Below are positions 25,644 to 34,289 of a stretch of 57,547 nucleotides of DNA, in pieces. The notes under the pieces are model-generated. The model was not told where the DNA came from. It searched no databases and saw only the letters and a list, made by a program, of their open reading frames with translations. Source of the stretch: Oscillospiraceae bacterium (GTDB lineage Bacteria; Bacillota; Clostridia; Oscillospirales; Ruminococcaceae). The translations under genes were made by a program, and so were the position numbers. How positions within the stretch are numbered: position 1 is the stretch's first letter; each line of letters opens with the position of its first letter. The DNA lies in contig CAADVD010000013.1 in NCBI GenBank assembly GCA_900752435.1, positions 1 through 57,547 on the forward strand, read 5' to 3'.

Positions 25644-26348
25644 TTACCATTCGATTTCTTCTACCGGCATCGGGTGTTCGTTGTCGGTGATGGAATCGAT
25701 GCGTCCATTTTTGACGCGGATCACTTTGTCGCCCATCGGCGTTAAGGCTAGGTTGTGGGTGATGACCACGACGGTCATGCCGGTTTGGCGGCAGGTGTCC
25801 TGCAACAGCTTGAGGATGGATTTGCCTGTGTTGTAGTCCAGTGCGCCGGTCGGCTCGTCACAAAGCAGAAGCTTTGGATTTTTTGCCAGCGCACGGGCGA
25901 TGGCAACGCGCTGTTGTTCGCCGCCCGAAAGCTGGGAAGGGAAGTTGTTTTTCCGCTCACTGAGGCCGACGTCTGCAATCACTTGTTCCACATCGAGCGG
26001 ATTTTTGCAGATTTGGGTAGCCAGCTCTACGTTTTCCAGTGCAGTGAGGTTCTGCACCAAATTGTAAAACTGGAACACGAACCCCACGTCATACCGGCGG
26101 TAGGTAATCAGCTCCTTGGGGGAGTACTGGCTGATTTCCGCACCATCCACAAAGATTTTGCCGGACGTCAAATTGTCCATGCCACCTAAAATATTCAGAA
26201 TGGTACTCTTGCCCGCGCCGCTCGCACCGGCAATGATGACGAATTGCCCTTTTTTGATGGAAAAATCGACGCCAGCCAGCGCTTCAATTTCCACCTCGCC
26301 CATTTGATAGATTTTTTTGACCTGTTCAAACTTGATATAGTCGTCCAT
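25644..26348 (-). CDS. ABC transporter ATP-binding protein (MacB/LolD type), first of two
   Basis: Cytoplasmic ATPase of a MacB/LolD-type ABC system, which powers export or mechanical work at the envelope rather than import. Walker A GASGAGKS, signature LSGGEQQRVAIARA, Walker B LLLCDEPTGALD and switch His in VVVITHNLAL are intact. Start at 26348 (MDDYIKFEQVKKIYQMG) follows AAAAGGAGAATTCC; the longer frame to 26420 runs into the intergenic region. Length 234. It is the last gene of the minus-strand module and is separated from the permease by 110 bases. Together with the ATPase at 28816-29574 there are two ATPases for one permease gene. Confidence 0.92.
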   Translation of the reverse strand: MDDYIKFEQVKKIYQMGEVEIEALAGVDFSIKKGQFVIIAGASGAGKSTILNILGGMDNLTSGKIFVDGAEISQYSPKELITYRRYDVGFVFQFYNLVQNLTALENVELATQICKNPLDVEQVIADVGLSERKNNFPSQLSGGEQQRVAIARALAKNPKLLLCDEPTGALDYNTGKSILKLLQDTCRQTGMTVVVITHNLALTPMGDKVIRVKNGRIDSITDNEHPMPVEEIEW

Positions 26349-26458
26349 GGAATTCTCCTTTTTTCCTGGCCGTGGCCAATTGTTACCTTTTAGTATAAAA
26401 GAATGGGCGAGAGGTTGCATTTGGAAAAAGCTAACTTTTTATAAACTTTTGATGAAGC

Positions 26459-28813
26459 CTATTCCGCGATCATCACGCACGGTGAAATTTTGCGGACGCG
26501 TCGGGCGGCAAGCAGAGCGATCAAGTAGGACAGCGCGCAGATGCCGATGGCCAGCGCCACCATCCATGCGGCATTCACCGTCAGATTTGACTGCATAATG
26601 CCGAGGGTTCGGAACAGCACGCTGAGCATGGAATTCATAAATACAGCCCCCAGCGTGACGCCGAGTACACTGCCAATCGCCGCTACCGGCAAAAAGCTCA
26701 GTGAAATTTGAAGCATCAGCTGGCCGGTGGTGAAGCCGACTGCCTTTTGAATGCCCAGCTCTTGCTTTCGCCGTACCAGCAGCGACTGAATGACCAGATG
26801 CAGAATCAGTGCAACTACAAATACGGTAATGGCTAGAATGATGCATGCAAGTACCGATACAAGCAGGGTGTACATCCCCAGCGAGGCGTCAATGATGTCT
26901 TGGTAGATAGTGTGACGCACAATGGCATCGCCGAAGGTTTCATCCATTTGTTCAATAAATGCGTCCGTATCCACATCATCCGCCAAATCAATGTACAGGG
27001 AAGCGCCGATGTAATCGGGATTTAAGCGCTTGATACCATCTGTGGTGAGCTGCATATCCCAGCCGCCGTCGTTGGCGGTTTGCAGAAAGCCGGTGACAAG
27101 ATAGTCTTGTTCTTCGCCATAGGCGCTGATGGTGACCGTATCGCCGATGGCAATGCCCAATTGGTCGGCCACCTCGCCGCCGATAGCCGCTTCGTTCCCG
27201 TGTTTGGGATAGCGTCCCTCATAAATGGAATCGTTGGAGACTTCGTCATAATCCGGCGTAATGTAGCAGATTACATCGTTTCCCTTCATCGTCACTCTTT
27301 CCGATTGGTAGGCAATGGCGCGTTCTACACCGTCCATTTCGCGTACTTGCTGTAAGTACGATTCATCGTAGTCCTCTTCACGGAATACCGTGTTGACGGT
27401 GCAAAGTTCATCCACAACCATTTTAATAAAAGTGTCAGGATTCATGACCATGTTTTCAAACATGGTCAGTGCAAATACGCAGGCATAGCTGACTGCGGCG
27501 ATGATGATGGAAATCATGATGTTCTGCCGCCAGTTTTGCAGGGTGGCTTTGAGCGCCAGCAGCAGATGCAAAGGACCGTGCGTGCATTCCAGCGGACAGT
27601 GATTTTTGCGGAAATTGTGCGTCACCAAGCCGCCGCGCAAGGCGACGATGGGGTGTAGCGTACGGATACGCCGCGCCGCAAGAAGCGCCGTTAGTGCGAC
27701 CAGCACCACCAATCCAAGCAAACCGCCGATGCTCAAAACCGGATCGAATCCCGGCTCCCAAACCAGCCCCGACTGCAGCGCGAATGCGGCTGAGAGTGTG
27801 GGCAGAAGCAGATAAGAAAGCCCCATTCCCAGTGCGCCGCCGCAGAGCGTCGGCAGGGAAAATTGCAGCAGGATGGCGCGGATAATCTGTCTGCTGGTGT
27901 GACCGACTGCCTTGAGCGCACCAATGTTCTGCATGTCGTCTTCGATGCTGTTGTGAATGCGGAAGCGAATTACAATCAGGCACACCAGCAGAAGGATCAG
28001 CGAAAAGGCCACCAGAACCATGGCGCAAATATTGGCGGTAAAGGTGCGCGCCATTTTTGTAAGCGGCAGGGTGATTCTCCAACTCATAGAGGTTTCCTCC
28101 GAATACTCGGTACAGAAGTCGCTGAGTATGGTGGTGTCTTCAGGGTCGTTTGCCTGTACAAAATACATCGTGCTGTCCGAGGGGATTTGATTTTTTTCCA
28201 GCTCCTGCTGAAGCTGGACATAGGATTTATGCGGCAGGTATAAGCCGATGCCGCCTACATTCACCGAGGCCAGCATCATATCGTGGAAAAATCCGACGAT
28301 TTCAAACGAATAGTCGGTATTGAGATAAGTCACGGTAAACGTATCCCCCAACGCATAGCCGCCGCTGATTTTCATAATGTAGGGAACGTACGCGGCATAG
28401 TTTTGAGCGTTTGTGCTTGCTTCTTCTTCGGCGATGGTGAGTTTGGAAATACGGCGCTTTTTCGCATCGGACAAATCCAAAAAGGCAACTCTCTGCGTCA
28501 TGTTCCCGTCACGGTAAGGATAGGAGGAATCTGGGAAAAACAGAGCGTTTTGGCTTTCCACAGCTTTGATGCTGCTTTGTTTCTGCAAAAATGCAGTGCA
28601 GTCGGCCTGATTGTCCGTGCGGTACATGGTCAGCATCGCATCGGCACTGTTGAGTTGTTTTGCCTGTTCGTCAAATGAGCGCGGATAGTCGATCCAACTG
28701 AGCAGTCCGAGATTTAAAAGCATCGCCGCGAGAAAGGCCAAAATCAGCATGGAAACGGCCTGCCCCTTGTTTTTGCGGAGGTTGGCAAGAGTGAGCAAAA
28801 GCGTATTCTGCAT
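26459..28813 (-). CDS. FtsX/MacB-type ABC permease
   Basis: A 784-residue permease with a duplicated layout: N-terminal transmembrane helix (MLILAFLAAMLLNLGLLSWI), a large extracytoplasmic domain, three FtsX-type helices (about residues 255-400), then a second half that repeats helix, extracytoplasmic domain and three helices ending near ALAIGICALSYLIALLAARRV. This is the arrangement of peptide-antibiotic resistance and lipoprotein-type exporters in Firmicutes. I start at 28813 (MQNTLLLTLANLRKNKGQ), two bases after the stop of the ATPase gene; the longer frame overlaps that gene. The neighbouring two-component system suggests control by an envelope signal. Confidence 0.9.
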   Translation of the reverse strand: MQNTLLLTLANLRKNKGQAVSMLILAFLAAMLLNLGLLSWIDYPRSFDEQAKQLNSADAMLTMYRTDNQADCTAFLQKQSSIKAVESQNALFFPDSSYPYRDGNMTQRVAFLDLSDAKKRRISKLTIAEEEASTNAQNYAAYVPYIMKISGGYALGDTFTVTYLNTDYSFEIVGFFHDMMLASVNVGGIGLYLPHKSYVQLQQELEKNQIPSDSTMYFVQANDPEDTTILSDFCTEYSEETSMSWRITLPLTKMARTFTANICAMVLVAFSLILLLVCLIVIRFRIHNSIEDDMQNIGALKAVGHTSRQIIRAILLQFSLPTLCGGALGMGLSYLLLPTLSAAFALQSGLVWEPGFDPVLSIGGLLGLVVLVALTALLAARRIRTLHPIVALRGGLVTHNFRKNHCPLECTHGPLHLLLALKATLQNWRQNIMISIIIAAVSYACVFALTMFENMVMNPDTFIKMVVDELCTVNTVFREEDYDESYLQQVREMDGVERAIAYQSERVTMKGNDVICYITPDYDEVSNDSIYEGRYPKHGNEAAIGGEVADQLGIAIGDTVTISAYGEEQDYLVTGFLQTANDGGWDMQLTTDGIKRLNPDYIGASLYIDLADDVDTDAFIEQMDETFGDAIVRHTIYQDIIDASLGMYTLLVSVLACIILAITVFVVALILHLVIQSLLVRRKQELGIQKAVGFTTGQLMLQISLSFLPVAAIGSVLGVTLGAVFMNSMLSVLFRTLGIMQSNLTVNAAWMVALAIGICALSYLIALLAARRVRKISPCVMIAE

Positions 28814-28815
28814 GC

Positions 28816-29574
28816 TTACCACCCCATTTCCTGTAAGAAGCGGTTGAGCTTGTCGTGGCGTTCGCGGTCGCCGCTGACATAGCGCCCCAGCTTGCATTCG
28901 CCGCAGATGACGCCGTCGCGCAGATAAAGGATGCGGCTTCCGCGGCGTGCGGATTTGAGGTCGTGCGTCACCATGATGATGCTTTGGCCGTTTTCGTTGA
29001 CTTCGGTGAGCAGGTCGAGTACGGCACGGCTGGACGCGGAGTTGAGCGCACCGGTTGGTTCGTCGGCAAAGACGATTTCCGGTTCGTTGATGAGTGCGCG
29101 GACAATGCCGGCACGCTGGGCCTCACCGCCGGAAAGCTGGGAGGGGAATTTGTCCCACGCTTCTTCTTCCAAGCCCACTTGACGCAGTAGTTGTTTGGCG
29201 CGGTCAGTCAGCGCTTTTTTGTTTTTGCTGACCAGCAGGCCGCAGGCCAGCACATTGTCGAGCACGCTCATGCTGTCCATCAGAAACACCTGCTGGAACA
29301 CAAAGCCGCAGTGCTTCCGCCGGAATACGGCAAGCTGGTCGTTGGAATATTGGGTAATGACTTCTCCGGCAAATCGGATTTCGCCGAGGGTGGGTTTATC
29401 CATGCCGGACAGCGCGTAGAGAAGCGTGGATTTGCCTGCACCGGAGGAACCCATAATGACGGTGAATTCACCGGCTTCCATGGCGAAGTCCAGATTTTTG
29501 AGTACATGCTGTTGTACACCGCCATTGGAAAAGGTTTTGCAGAGTTTATCGGTTGATAAAATGGTATTGGTCAT
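28816..29574 (-). CDS. ABC transporter ATP-binding protein (MacB/LolD type), second of two
   Basis: 252-residue ATPase with Walker A GSSGAGKST, signature LSGGEAQRAGIVRA, Walker B IVFADEPTGALN and switch His in IIMVTHDLKS. First gene of the export module; its stop codon lies two bases before the permease start, so the two are translationally coupled. The C-terminus (GECKLGRYVSGDRERHDKLN) is longer than in the other ATPase and may give each a separate partner half of the permease. Upstream lie the 11-bp direct repeats described separately. Confidence 0.92.
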   Translation of the reverse strand: MTNTILSTDKLCKTFSNGGVQQHVLKNLDFAMEAGEFTVIMGSSGAGKSTLLYALSGMDKPTLGEIRFAGEVITQYSNDQLAVFRRKHCGFVFQQVFLMDSMSVLDNVLACGLLVSKNKKALTDRAKQLLRQVGLEEEAWDKFPSQLSGGEAQRAGIVRALINEPEIVFADEPTGALNSASSRAVLDLLTEVNENGQSIIMVTHDLKSARRGSRILYLRDGVICGECKLGRYVSGDRERHDKLNRFLQEMGW

Positions 29575-29594
29575 TGCATTTTCATCCTTTGCTA

Positions 29595-29630
29595 TAAAAA
29601 TAAGGCTGTAATGTTGTTTACAGCCTTATT
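29595..29630 (-). terminator. terminator after the histidine kinase gene
   Basis: On the minus strand AATAAGGCTGTAA and TTTACAGCCTTATT pair around a 5-base loop, followed by TTTTTA. It overlaps the predicted -10 of the ABC genes, so kinase-regulator and ABC genes are separate units. Confidence 0.75.
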
Positions 29631-29682
29631 GTAGCGGAAAAGGTCTTAACCGGTCTTTAGCTGATTCTTAACCAATCCTTAA
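29628..29682 (-). promoter_or_regulatory. activator-type promoter of the ABC module with four 11-bp-spaced repeats
   Basis: A -10 TACAAT (minus strand, 29633-29628) has no recognisable -35. Instead CTTAA-like half-sites occur on the plus strand at 29645 (CTTAA), 29656 (TTTAG), 29667 (CTTAA) and 29678 (CTTAA), exactly 11 bases apart. Direct repeats near one helical turn are typical of OmpR/PhoB-family sites, and the regulator encoded next door is of that family. Confidence 0.65.
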
Positions 29683-29698
29683 ATCTTTGGAGCAGTTG

Positions 29699-30988
29699 TT
29701 ATTTTGCCGTGTGCCGTCCTGCAATCGCCAAGGACAGACGAACGGTGAAGCCGTCGGGGGTATTTTGGCATTCCAGTTGGCCGTGCATCTGCTCCATCAA
29801 ATAATGGGAGATGTACAGTCCCAGTCCGGAACCGTTCTTTCCCTCGGCGTTTTCCGCACGGTAAAATTTTTCTGTCAAAAGCGGAAGTTCTTCGTCCGTT
29901 ACGCCCGCGCCATGGTCGGCGATGTCGAGATAGAGAAAATTGTCTGTGAATCCAGATTGGATGGAAATGGGCGTATCGGCGTATTTATACGAGTTGCTGA
30001 TGACGTTGTCCAGCACCTGCTGTAAGCGAAGTGGGTCAGCCAGCACAATGCAGTCGGGGATGGGGGCAAGCGTCACGCGGTTGTCGTAGTCGGCTTCGGC
30101 AATCAGACCGGGCAGCAGGGTGCTGGGTTCTTCCGTTGGGTGTACGGACAGCTCCTGCAGTTCCTCCAAGGTGGCGTGGAACAGGTTGCTGACCAGTAAA
30201 TTGATTTGGTCGGCCTTGGCGTTGATGGTTTCGAGATGTTGGCGTTCCTTATCGGTCTGTGCGCGGACGAGCATGAGCTCGGAAATGGCCTTGATGGAAG
30301 CCACGGGCGTTTTGATGTCGTGGCTCAGGGAAGCCACCAGTTCTTTTTTGCTCTGGTTGGCCTTGCGCTCGTTTTCGCGCGCTTTGCGCAGTTCCACGCG
30401 CATGAGGTCGAAGGCTTCCGTAAACGGTCCAAACAAATTGCCGCGGTCCATATTCAGCGGTACGTCCAGATTGCCAGCGGCCACACTGCGTGCAAAGCTT
30501 TGCATCCGGCGAAACGGCCGGAACACCGTGCGGTTGAGCATCAGTACATACGCGGCGCAGAGCACGGTCAGCACCAGCAAAATAACCAGAACGGAGGTCA
30601 GGAGATAGTGCCGCTGCTGTTGGAGCTGTTCGGCTGTGCCGTTATAAAAAAGAGCCTTGCTGATGACGGTATCTTGTTGTACAATATCCACGATGGTGTC
30701 GCGGTGCGCAATGGCGTCGTTGAGGGTTTCGCTCAAACCGGAGCGGGTAGAGGCAAGCAAGCGGCCGGACGCGTCCAGTACGCTGTAATCCAGTTCGCTT
30801 TCTGTATCGGGCAGAGTGCCGCTCTGCTGTAACGTGTTCCATTGTTCCGCTAAAGTTTGCACCACATCGTTGACGGCTACCACATTCAGTTCGTCCTGCG
30901 GCGGTGTGCGGAAAATGGCAAGCACAACGCCTATGCCAGCCAACAGCACCAGCGCAACGGCCATCAAAAATGGTTTCAGTTTCATCAT
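29699..30988 (-). CDS. sensor histidine kinase
   Basis: 429-residue membrane kinase. Helix 1 (LMAVALVLLAGIGVVLAIF), an extracytoplasmic sensor region of about 110 residues, helix 2 (LLTSVLVILLVLTVLCAAYVLML), a HAMP domain, the phospho-acceptor His in LVASLSHDIKTPVASIKA, and the HATPase boxes NVISNSYKYAD, DHGAGV and GSGLGLYI. It overlaps the response regulator by four bases (ATGA), the usual sign of a cognate pair. The sensor region has no fold I recognise, so the signal is unknown; because it controls an FtsX-type exporter locus, an antimicrobial peptide or envelope damage is plausible. Confidence 0.93.
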   Translation of the reverse strand: MMKLKPFLMAVALVLLAGIGVVLAIFRTPPQDELNVVAVNDVVQTLAEQWNTLQQSGTLPDTESELDYSVLDASGRLLASTRSGLSETLNDAIAHRDTIVDIVQQDTVISKALFYNGTAEQLQQQRHYLLTSVLVILLVLTVLCAAYVLMLNRTVFRPFRRMQSFARSVAAGNLDVPLNMDRGNLFGPFTEAFDLMRVELRKARENERKANQSKKELVASLSHDIKTPVASIKAISELMLVRAQTDKERQHLETINAKADQINLLVSNLFHATLEELQELSVHPTEEPSTLLPGLIAEADYDNRVTLAPIPDCIVLADPLRLQQVLDNVISNSYKYADTPISIQSGFTDNFLYLDIADHGAGVTDEELPLLTEKFYRAENAEGKNGSGLGLYISHYLMEQMHGQLECQNTPDGFTVRLSLAIAGRHTAK

Positions 30989-31671
30989 GTTGTTTCCTCA
31001 AAGACATAGCCCGTGCCCCAGACAGTGCGAATCCGGCGCGGTTCGGTGGGATTTTCTTCAATTTTTTCGCGCAGGCGGCGAATGTGTACGTTGAGCGTGC
31101 CGTCACCGGTGATGGCGTCGCCCCAGACTTCCCGAAACAGCTCCTGCTTGGTGACGGTGCGTCCGCGGTGCTGGACGAGATAGGCAAGCAGCTTGTATTC
31201 CATGGATTTGAGCGGAATCACCTCGCCGTTTAAGGTGACGCGTCCCAGTTCAAAATCGATGCACAGCCCATCGGAGCAAAACTGGGGTGTCGGCGCAGGC
31301 GCATCGTTGCGACAGCGCTTGAGCACCGCTTTGACCTTGGCGAGCAGAACGCTCAGCGAATAGGGCTTTTGAATGTAATCGTCGCCGCCGATGTTGAGCG
31401 CTAAAATCTGGTCGTCGTCGCTGGTGCGCGCGCTGATGAACAGAATTGGAATCTGGGTGGTTTGCCGCAGACGTTTGCACAATTCAAAGCCGGAGGCATT
31501 GCCCAAATTGATGTCCAGTAAAATCAGTTCGGTTTCGTTTTGCTGTAAAAAGTTGAGGCATTCGGCCGCGCTGGCCGTCCAATAGGATTTGACCTCAAAT
31601 AGATTAAAATATTCGCAGGTGCTTTGTGCGAGCGCTTCTTCGTCGTCCACAATCAGGCAGTCGTATTTCAT
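30985..31671 (-). CDS. OmpR-family response regulator
   Basis: 228 residues: an N-terminal receiver with acidic pair VDDEE and phospho-acceptor Asp53 in LILLDINLG, conserved Lys in YIQKPYS, and a C-terminal winged helix (LLAYLVQHRGRTVTKQELFREVWG, then LNVHIRRLREKI). First gene of the two-gene signalling operon; a probable -10 TACAAT lies at 31709-31704 on the minus strand. The predicted target is the ABC module immediately downstream, where four 11-bp-spaced half-sites are found. Confidence 0.94.
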   Translation of the reverse strand: MKYDCLIVDDEEALAQSTCEYFNLFEVKSYWTASAAECLNFLQQNETELILLDINLGNASGFELCKRLRQTTQIPILFISARTSDDDQILALNIGGDDYIQKPYSLSVLLAKVKAVLKRCRNDAPAPTPQFCSDGLCIDFELGRVTLNGEVIPLKSMEYKLLAYLVQHRGRTVTKQELFREVWGDAITGDGTLNVHIRRLREKIEENPTEPRRIRTVWGTGYVFEETT

Positions 31672-31768
31672 GGCGCGTTCCTCCGGGTATTGTTGTTGCT
31701 TTTATTGTAGCATATTTGTGCGGAAAATCCAAACGGTTGGACTTTGCGGTTGATCGAACAGATCCAAT

Positions 31769-31797
31769 GCATAAACAAAATTTGCCGGTAAATAATA
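31769..31797 (+). promoter_or_regulatory. sigma-G-like promoter of spoVT
   Basis: GCATA (31769-31773), 17 bases, AATAATA (31791-31797). This fits the forespore sigma-G pattern (gHATR, 17-18 bases, CATnHTA) except for the first base of the -10. In Bacillus spoVT is under sigma-G. No good sigma-A promoter is evident in the same gap. Confidence 0.55.
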
Positions 31798-31850
31798 GGG
31801 TTATTGAACTGAAATGGAACTGTTCCAATCATATATAGGAGGAAAATAAA

Positions 31851-32393
31851 ATGAAAGCAACAGGAATTGTAAGAAGAATTGATGATTTGGGCCGTGTGGT
31901 CATTCCAAAAGAAATCCGCCGTACCATGCGCATTCGGGAAGGCGACCCATTGGAAATTTTTACAAGCAGTGACGGCGAAGTCGTCTTTAAAAAGTATTCC
32001 CCGATTGGTGAAATGAATGCGTATGCAAACGAATACGCCGATGTGCTCAGCAAAGTCGGCGGTTTGCCCGTGCTCATCTGCGACAAAGACCATGTGGTTG
32101 CGGCCGCAGGAATTCCCAAAAAAGAGGTGCTGGAGCGCCGTGTCTCGCCGTTGTTGGAGGATGCGATGAAGGTTCGCCGGGTCATCAATTACACCGATAA
32201 AAGCGACGACCGCATCAAGCCGGTGGAGGGCATCGACCGCCACGCGCTGGTGTGTTATCCCATCGTCGCGTCCTCGGATGTGTGCGGCGCTGTGATGTAC
32301 GTTGCCAATGACGTCGATGACGTCAGCGATGAAACCAAGCGCAAGCTCATTGAATCTGCCGCTGGCTTCATCGGCCGTCAAATGGAAAGTTAG
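31851..32393 (+). CDS. spoVT: stage V sporulation protein T
   Basis: 180-residue transcription factor that tunes forespore gene expression. N-terminal AbrB-type DNA-binding domain (MKATGIVRRIDDLGRVVIPK, then RTMRIREGDPLEIF) and a C-terminal GAF domain from about residue 55 (YANEYADVLSKVGGLPVLIC ... YPIVASSDVCGAVMYVAND). The GAF domain and length separate SpoVT from AbrB and Abh, which are about 95 residues. The ribosome site ATAGGAGGAAAATAAA is strong. Its presence with a sigma-G-like promoter supports a spore-forming host. Confidence 0.93.
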   Translation: MKATGIVRRIDDLGRVVIPKEIRRTMRIREGDPLEIFTSSDGEVVFKKYSPIGEMNAYANEYADVLSKVGGLPVLICDKDHVVAAAGIPKKEVLERRVSPLLEDAMKVRRVINYTDKSDDRIKPVEGIDRHALVCYPIVASSDVCGAVMYVANDVDDVSDETKRKLIESAAGFIGRQMES

Positions 32394-32470
32394 TGCTTAC
32401 TACTGGTATTTTTCGCAGAAAGAATGGCTTTTTTAATGGAAAATTTGGGAATTGTGTGCGGTGTAATTGG

Positions 32471-32499
32471 TTGACAGAATCGCCGCAGTATGGTATACT
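32471..32499 (+). promoter_or_regulatory. promoter of the rimP-nusA-infB operon
   Basis: Consensus TTGACA (32471-32476), 17-base spacer, TATACT (32494-32499). Confidence 0.85.
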
Positions 32500-32524
32500 G
32501 ATAACAGTTGAATATAAGCAGAAA

Positions 32525-32557
32525 GGAAAGACTGGGTTGCAAAAACCCAGTCTTTCC
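32525..32557 (+). promoter_or_regulatory. strong hairpin in the rimP-nusA leader
   Basis: Perfect 14-bp stem GGAAAGACTGGGTT / AACCCAGTCTTTCC with a 5-base loop, starting about 20 bases after the predicted transcription start and about 60 bases before rimP. There is no T tract, so not a plain terminator. Confidence 0.6.
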
Positions 32558-32615
32558 ATTTGTGCGCAGATGCCGTGTTGGCTTGTGTGCACGCAGGATA
32601 GGAAGGGAGACGACC

Positions 32616-33086
32616 ATGGCAGGAAAGAAAAATACGGTGACGCAGGTGTATGAGCTGGCCAAACCCATTGCGGATGAGCTGGGCCTGTATCTGTGGGATG
32701 TGCGCTTTGAAAAGGAAGGCTCTTCCTGGTATCTGCGCATTTACATCGACAGCGACGACGGCATTACGTTTGAAGACTGCGAAGCGCTCAGCCGTCCGAT
32801 GAGCAAGCTGCTGGACGAAAAGGACTTCATCGAGCAGGCGTATTATCTGGAGGTCGGCTCGCCGGGCTTGATGCGTGAGCTGCGCCGTCCGGATCACTTT
32901 GAAGTGTGCATCGGCGATGAGGTGCTGGTGAAGCTGATTCGTCCGCGTGACGGACAGCGTGAATTCATCGGCGTGCTCAAGAGCTATGACCACGGCGATT
33001 TCGTGATTGAAAATGAAACCGGCGATTTGGCGTTCAACACGGCTGACTGCTCTTTTGTCAAGCTCAACGACGACGTGGAATTTTAA
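32616..33086 (+). CDS. rimP: ribosome maturation factor RimP
   Basis: 156-residue factor for 30S assembly. N-terminal domain VYELAKPIADELGLYLWDVR with the conserved EKEGSSWYLRIYIDSDDGIT, then DCEALSRPMSKLLDE and LEVGSPGLMRELRRPDHF, all family signatures. Start at 32616 follows GGAAGGGAGAC. First gene of the classic nusA operon; nusA starts 57 bases downstream. Confidence 0.95.
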   Translation: MAGKKNTVTQVYELAKPIADELGLYLWDVRFEKEGSSWYLRIYIDSDDGITFEDCEALSRPMSKLLDEKDFIEQAYYLEVGSPGLMRELRRPDHFEVCIGDEVLVKLIRPRDGQREFIGVLKSYDHGDFVIENETGDLAFNTADCSFVKLNDDVEF

Positions 33087-33143
33087 ATGACCATAGACAA
33101 CAGAATGAAATAAATAGGTGAATGGGAAAGGATGATTTGTAAA

Positions 33144-34265
33144 ATGAATAACGAATTTTTTGATGCTTTGAGAATGTTGGAACAAGAAAAAGGGATACCG
33201 GTGGACAGTATTCTGGAAAACATCAAAAACGCCATCGCTGTGGCGGTAAAAAAATACTACAACGTCGGCGACGACAATGTGGTGGTGGAAATTGATCCGG
33301 CGGACAGCAAGTTCCGCGTGGCAATTGTCAAGGACATCGTAGAAGAAGTGGAAGATCCGGCTTCACAGGTCAGCCTGGAAGAAGCGCTGGAAAAGAATAA
33401 GAGAAGCAAGGTGGGCACCAAAATGACCACCAAGCTGGACACCAAGCAAATCGGACGCATTGCGGCGCAGTCGGGCAAGAACCTGATTCACCAAGCCATC
33501 AACGATGCCGTCAAGGCGCAGATGGTGGAGCGTTATGAATCCAAACGCAACGAAGTGGTTTCCGCTGTGGTGCAGAAAATTGAGCCGAGAACGGGCAACG
33601 CCACCATTGAAATTGACAAAAACGAAGTCATTCTGTTCCACAATGAGCAGATTCCGGGCGAGGTGTTGGTGGAAGGTCAGCGCATCAAGGTGTATGTCAA
33701 CGACGTGCTGAGCTTGGAGCGCCGCTGTGCCATCAAGGTTTCACGCACGCACCGCGATTTTGTCAAACGCCTGTTTGAGCAGGAAGTGCCGGAAATCTTT
33801 GACGGTCTGGTGGAAGTCAAATCCATTTCCCGTGAAGCTGGTTCCAGAACCAAAATTGCCGTGTACGCCAAAGACCCCAACATTGACCCCGTGGGCGCGT
33901 GCATCGGTCCGAAGGGAATGCGCGTTGCCAACATCGTGTCTGAGTTGAATGGTGAAAAAATCGATGTGGTGCGTTACAGCGAAGATCCGGCTGAATTCAT
34001 TTCGCAGGCACTGTCGCCGTCCACGGTCATCAGCGTCACCATTTTGGATCCGGAAGTCCGAACCTGCCGCGTCATTGTGCCGGATAATCAGCTTTCGCTG
34101 GCCATCGGCAACAAGGGACAAAACGCGAAGCTGGCCGCCCGCCTGACCGGCTATAAAATCGACATCAAACCGGAAAGCGGCGCGTTGGATGAACCGGCTG
34201 AACCAAAAGCAGACCCCGCATCCGAAGCGGCAGTGGAAGAAACGGTGGAGACAGTAGAAGAATAA
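33144..34265 (+). CDS. nusA: transcription termination/antitermination factor NusA
   Basis: 373 residues, normal for Firmicutes, which lack the C-terminal acidic repeats of E. coli. N-terminal RNA-polymerase-binding domain (MNNEFFDALRMLEQEKGIPV), S1 domain (VVQKIEPRTGNATIEI), and two KH domains (GACIGPKGMRVANIVSEL and LAIGNKGQNAKLAARLTGYK), then a short acidic tail. I start at 33144 rather than 33132, since the GGAAAGG site abuts the earlier ATG directly. Followed at 24 bases by rnpM. Confidence 0.95.
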   Translation: MNNEFFDALRMLEQEKGIPVDSILENIKNAIAVAVKKYYNVGDDNVVVEIDPADSKFRVAIVKDIVEEVEDPASQVSLEEALEKNKRSKVGTKMTTKLDTKQIGRIAAQSGKNLIHQAINDAVKAQMVERYESKRNEVVSAVVQKIEPRTGNATIEIDKNEVILFHNEQIPGEVLVEGQRIKVYVNDVLSLERRCAIKVSRTHRDFVKRLFEQEVPEIFDGLVEVKSISREAGSRTKIAVYAKDPNIDPVGACIGPKGMRVANIVSELNGEKIDVVRYSEDPAEFISQALSPSTVISVTILDPEVRTCRVIVPDNQLSLAIGNKGQNAKLAARLTGYKIDIKPESGALDEPAEPKADPASEAAVEETVETVEE

Positions 34266-34289
34266 ACTAGAACGAATGGGAGTACGAGC

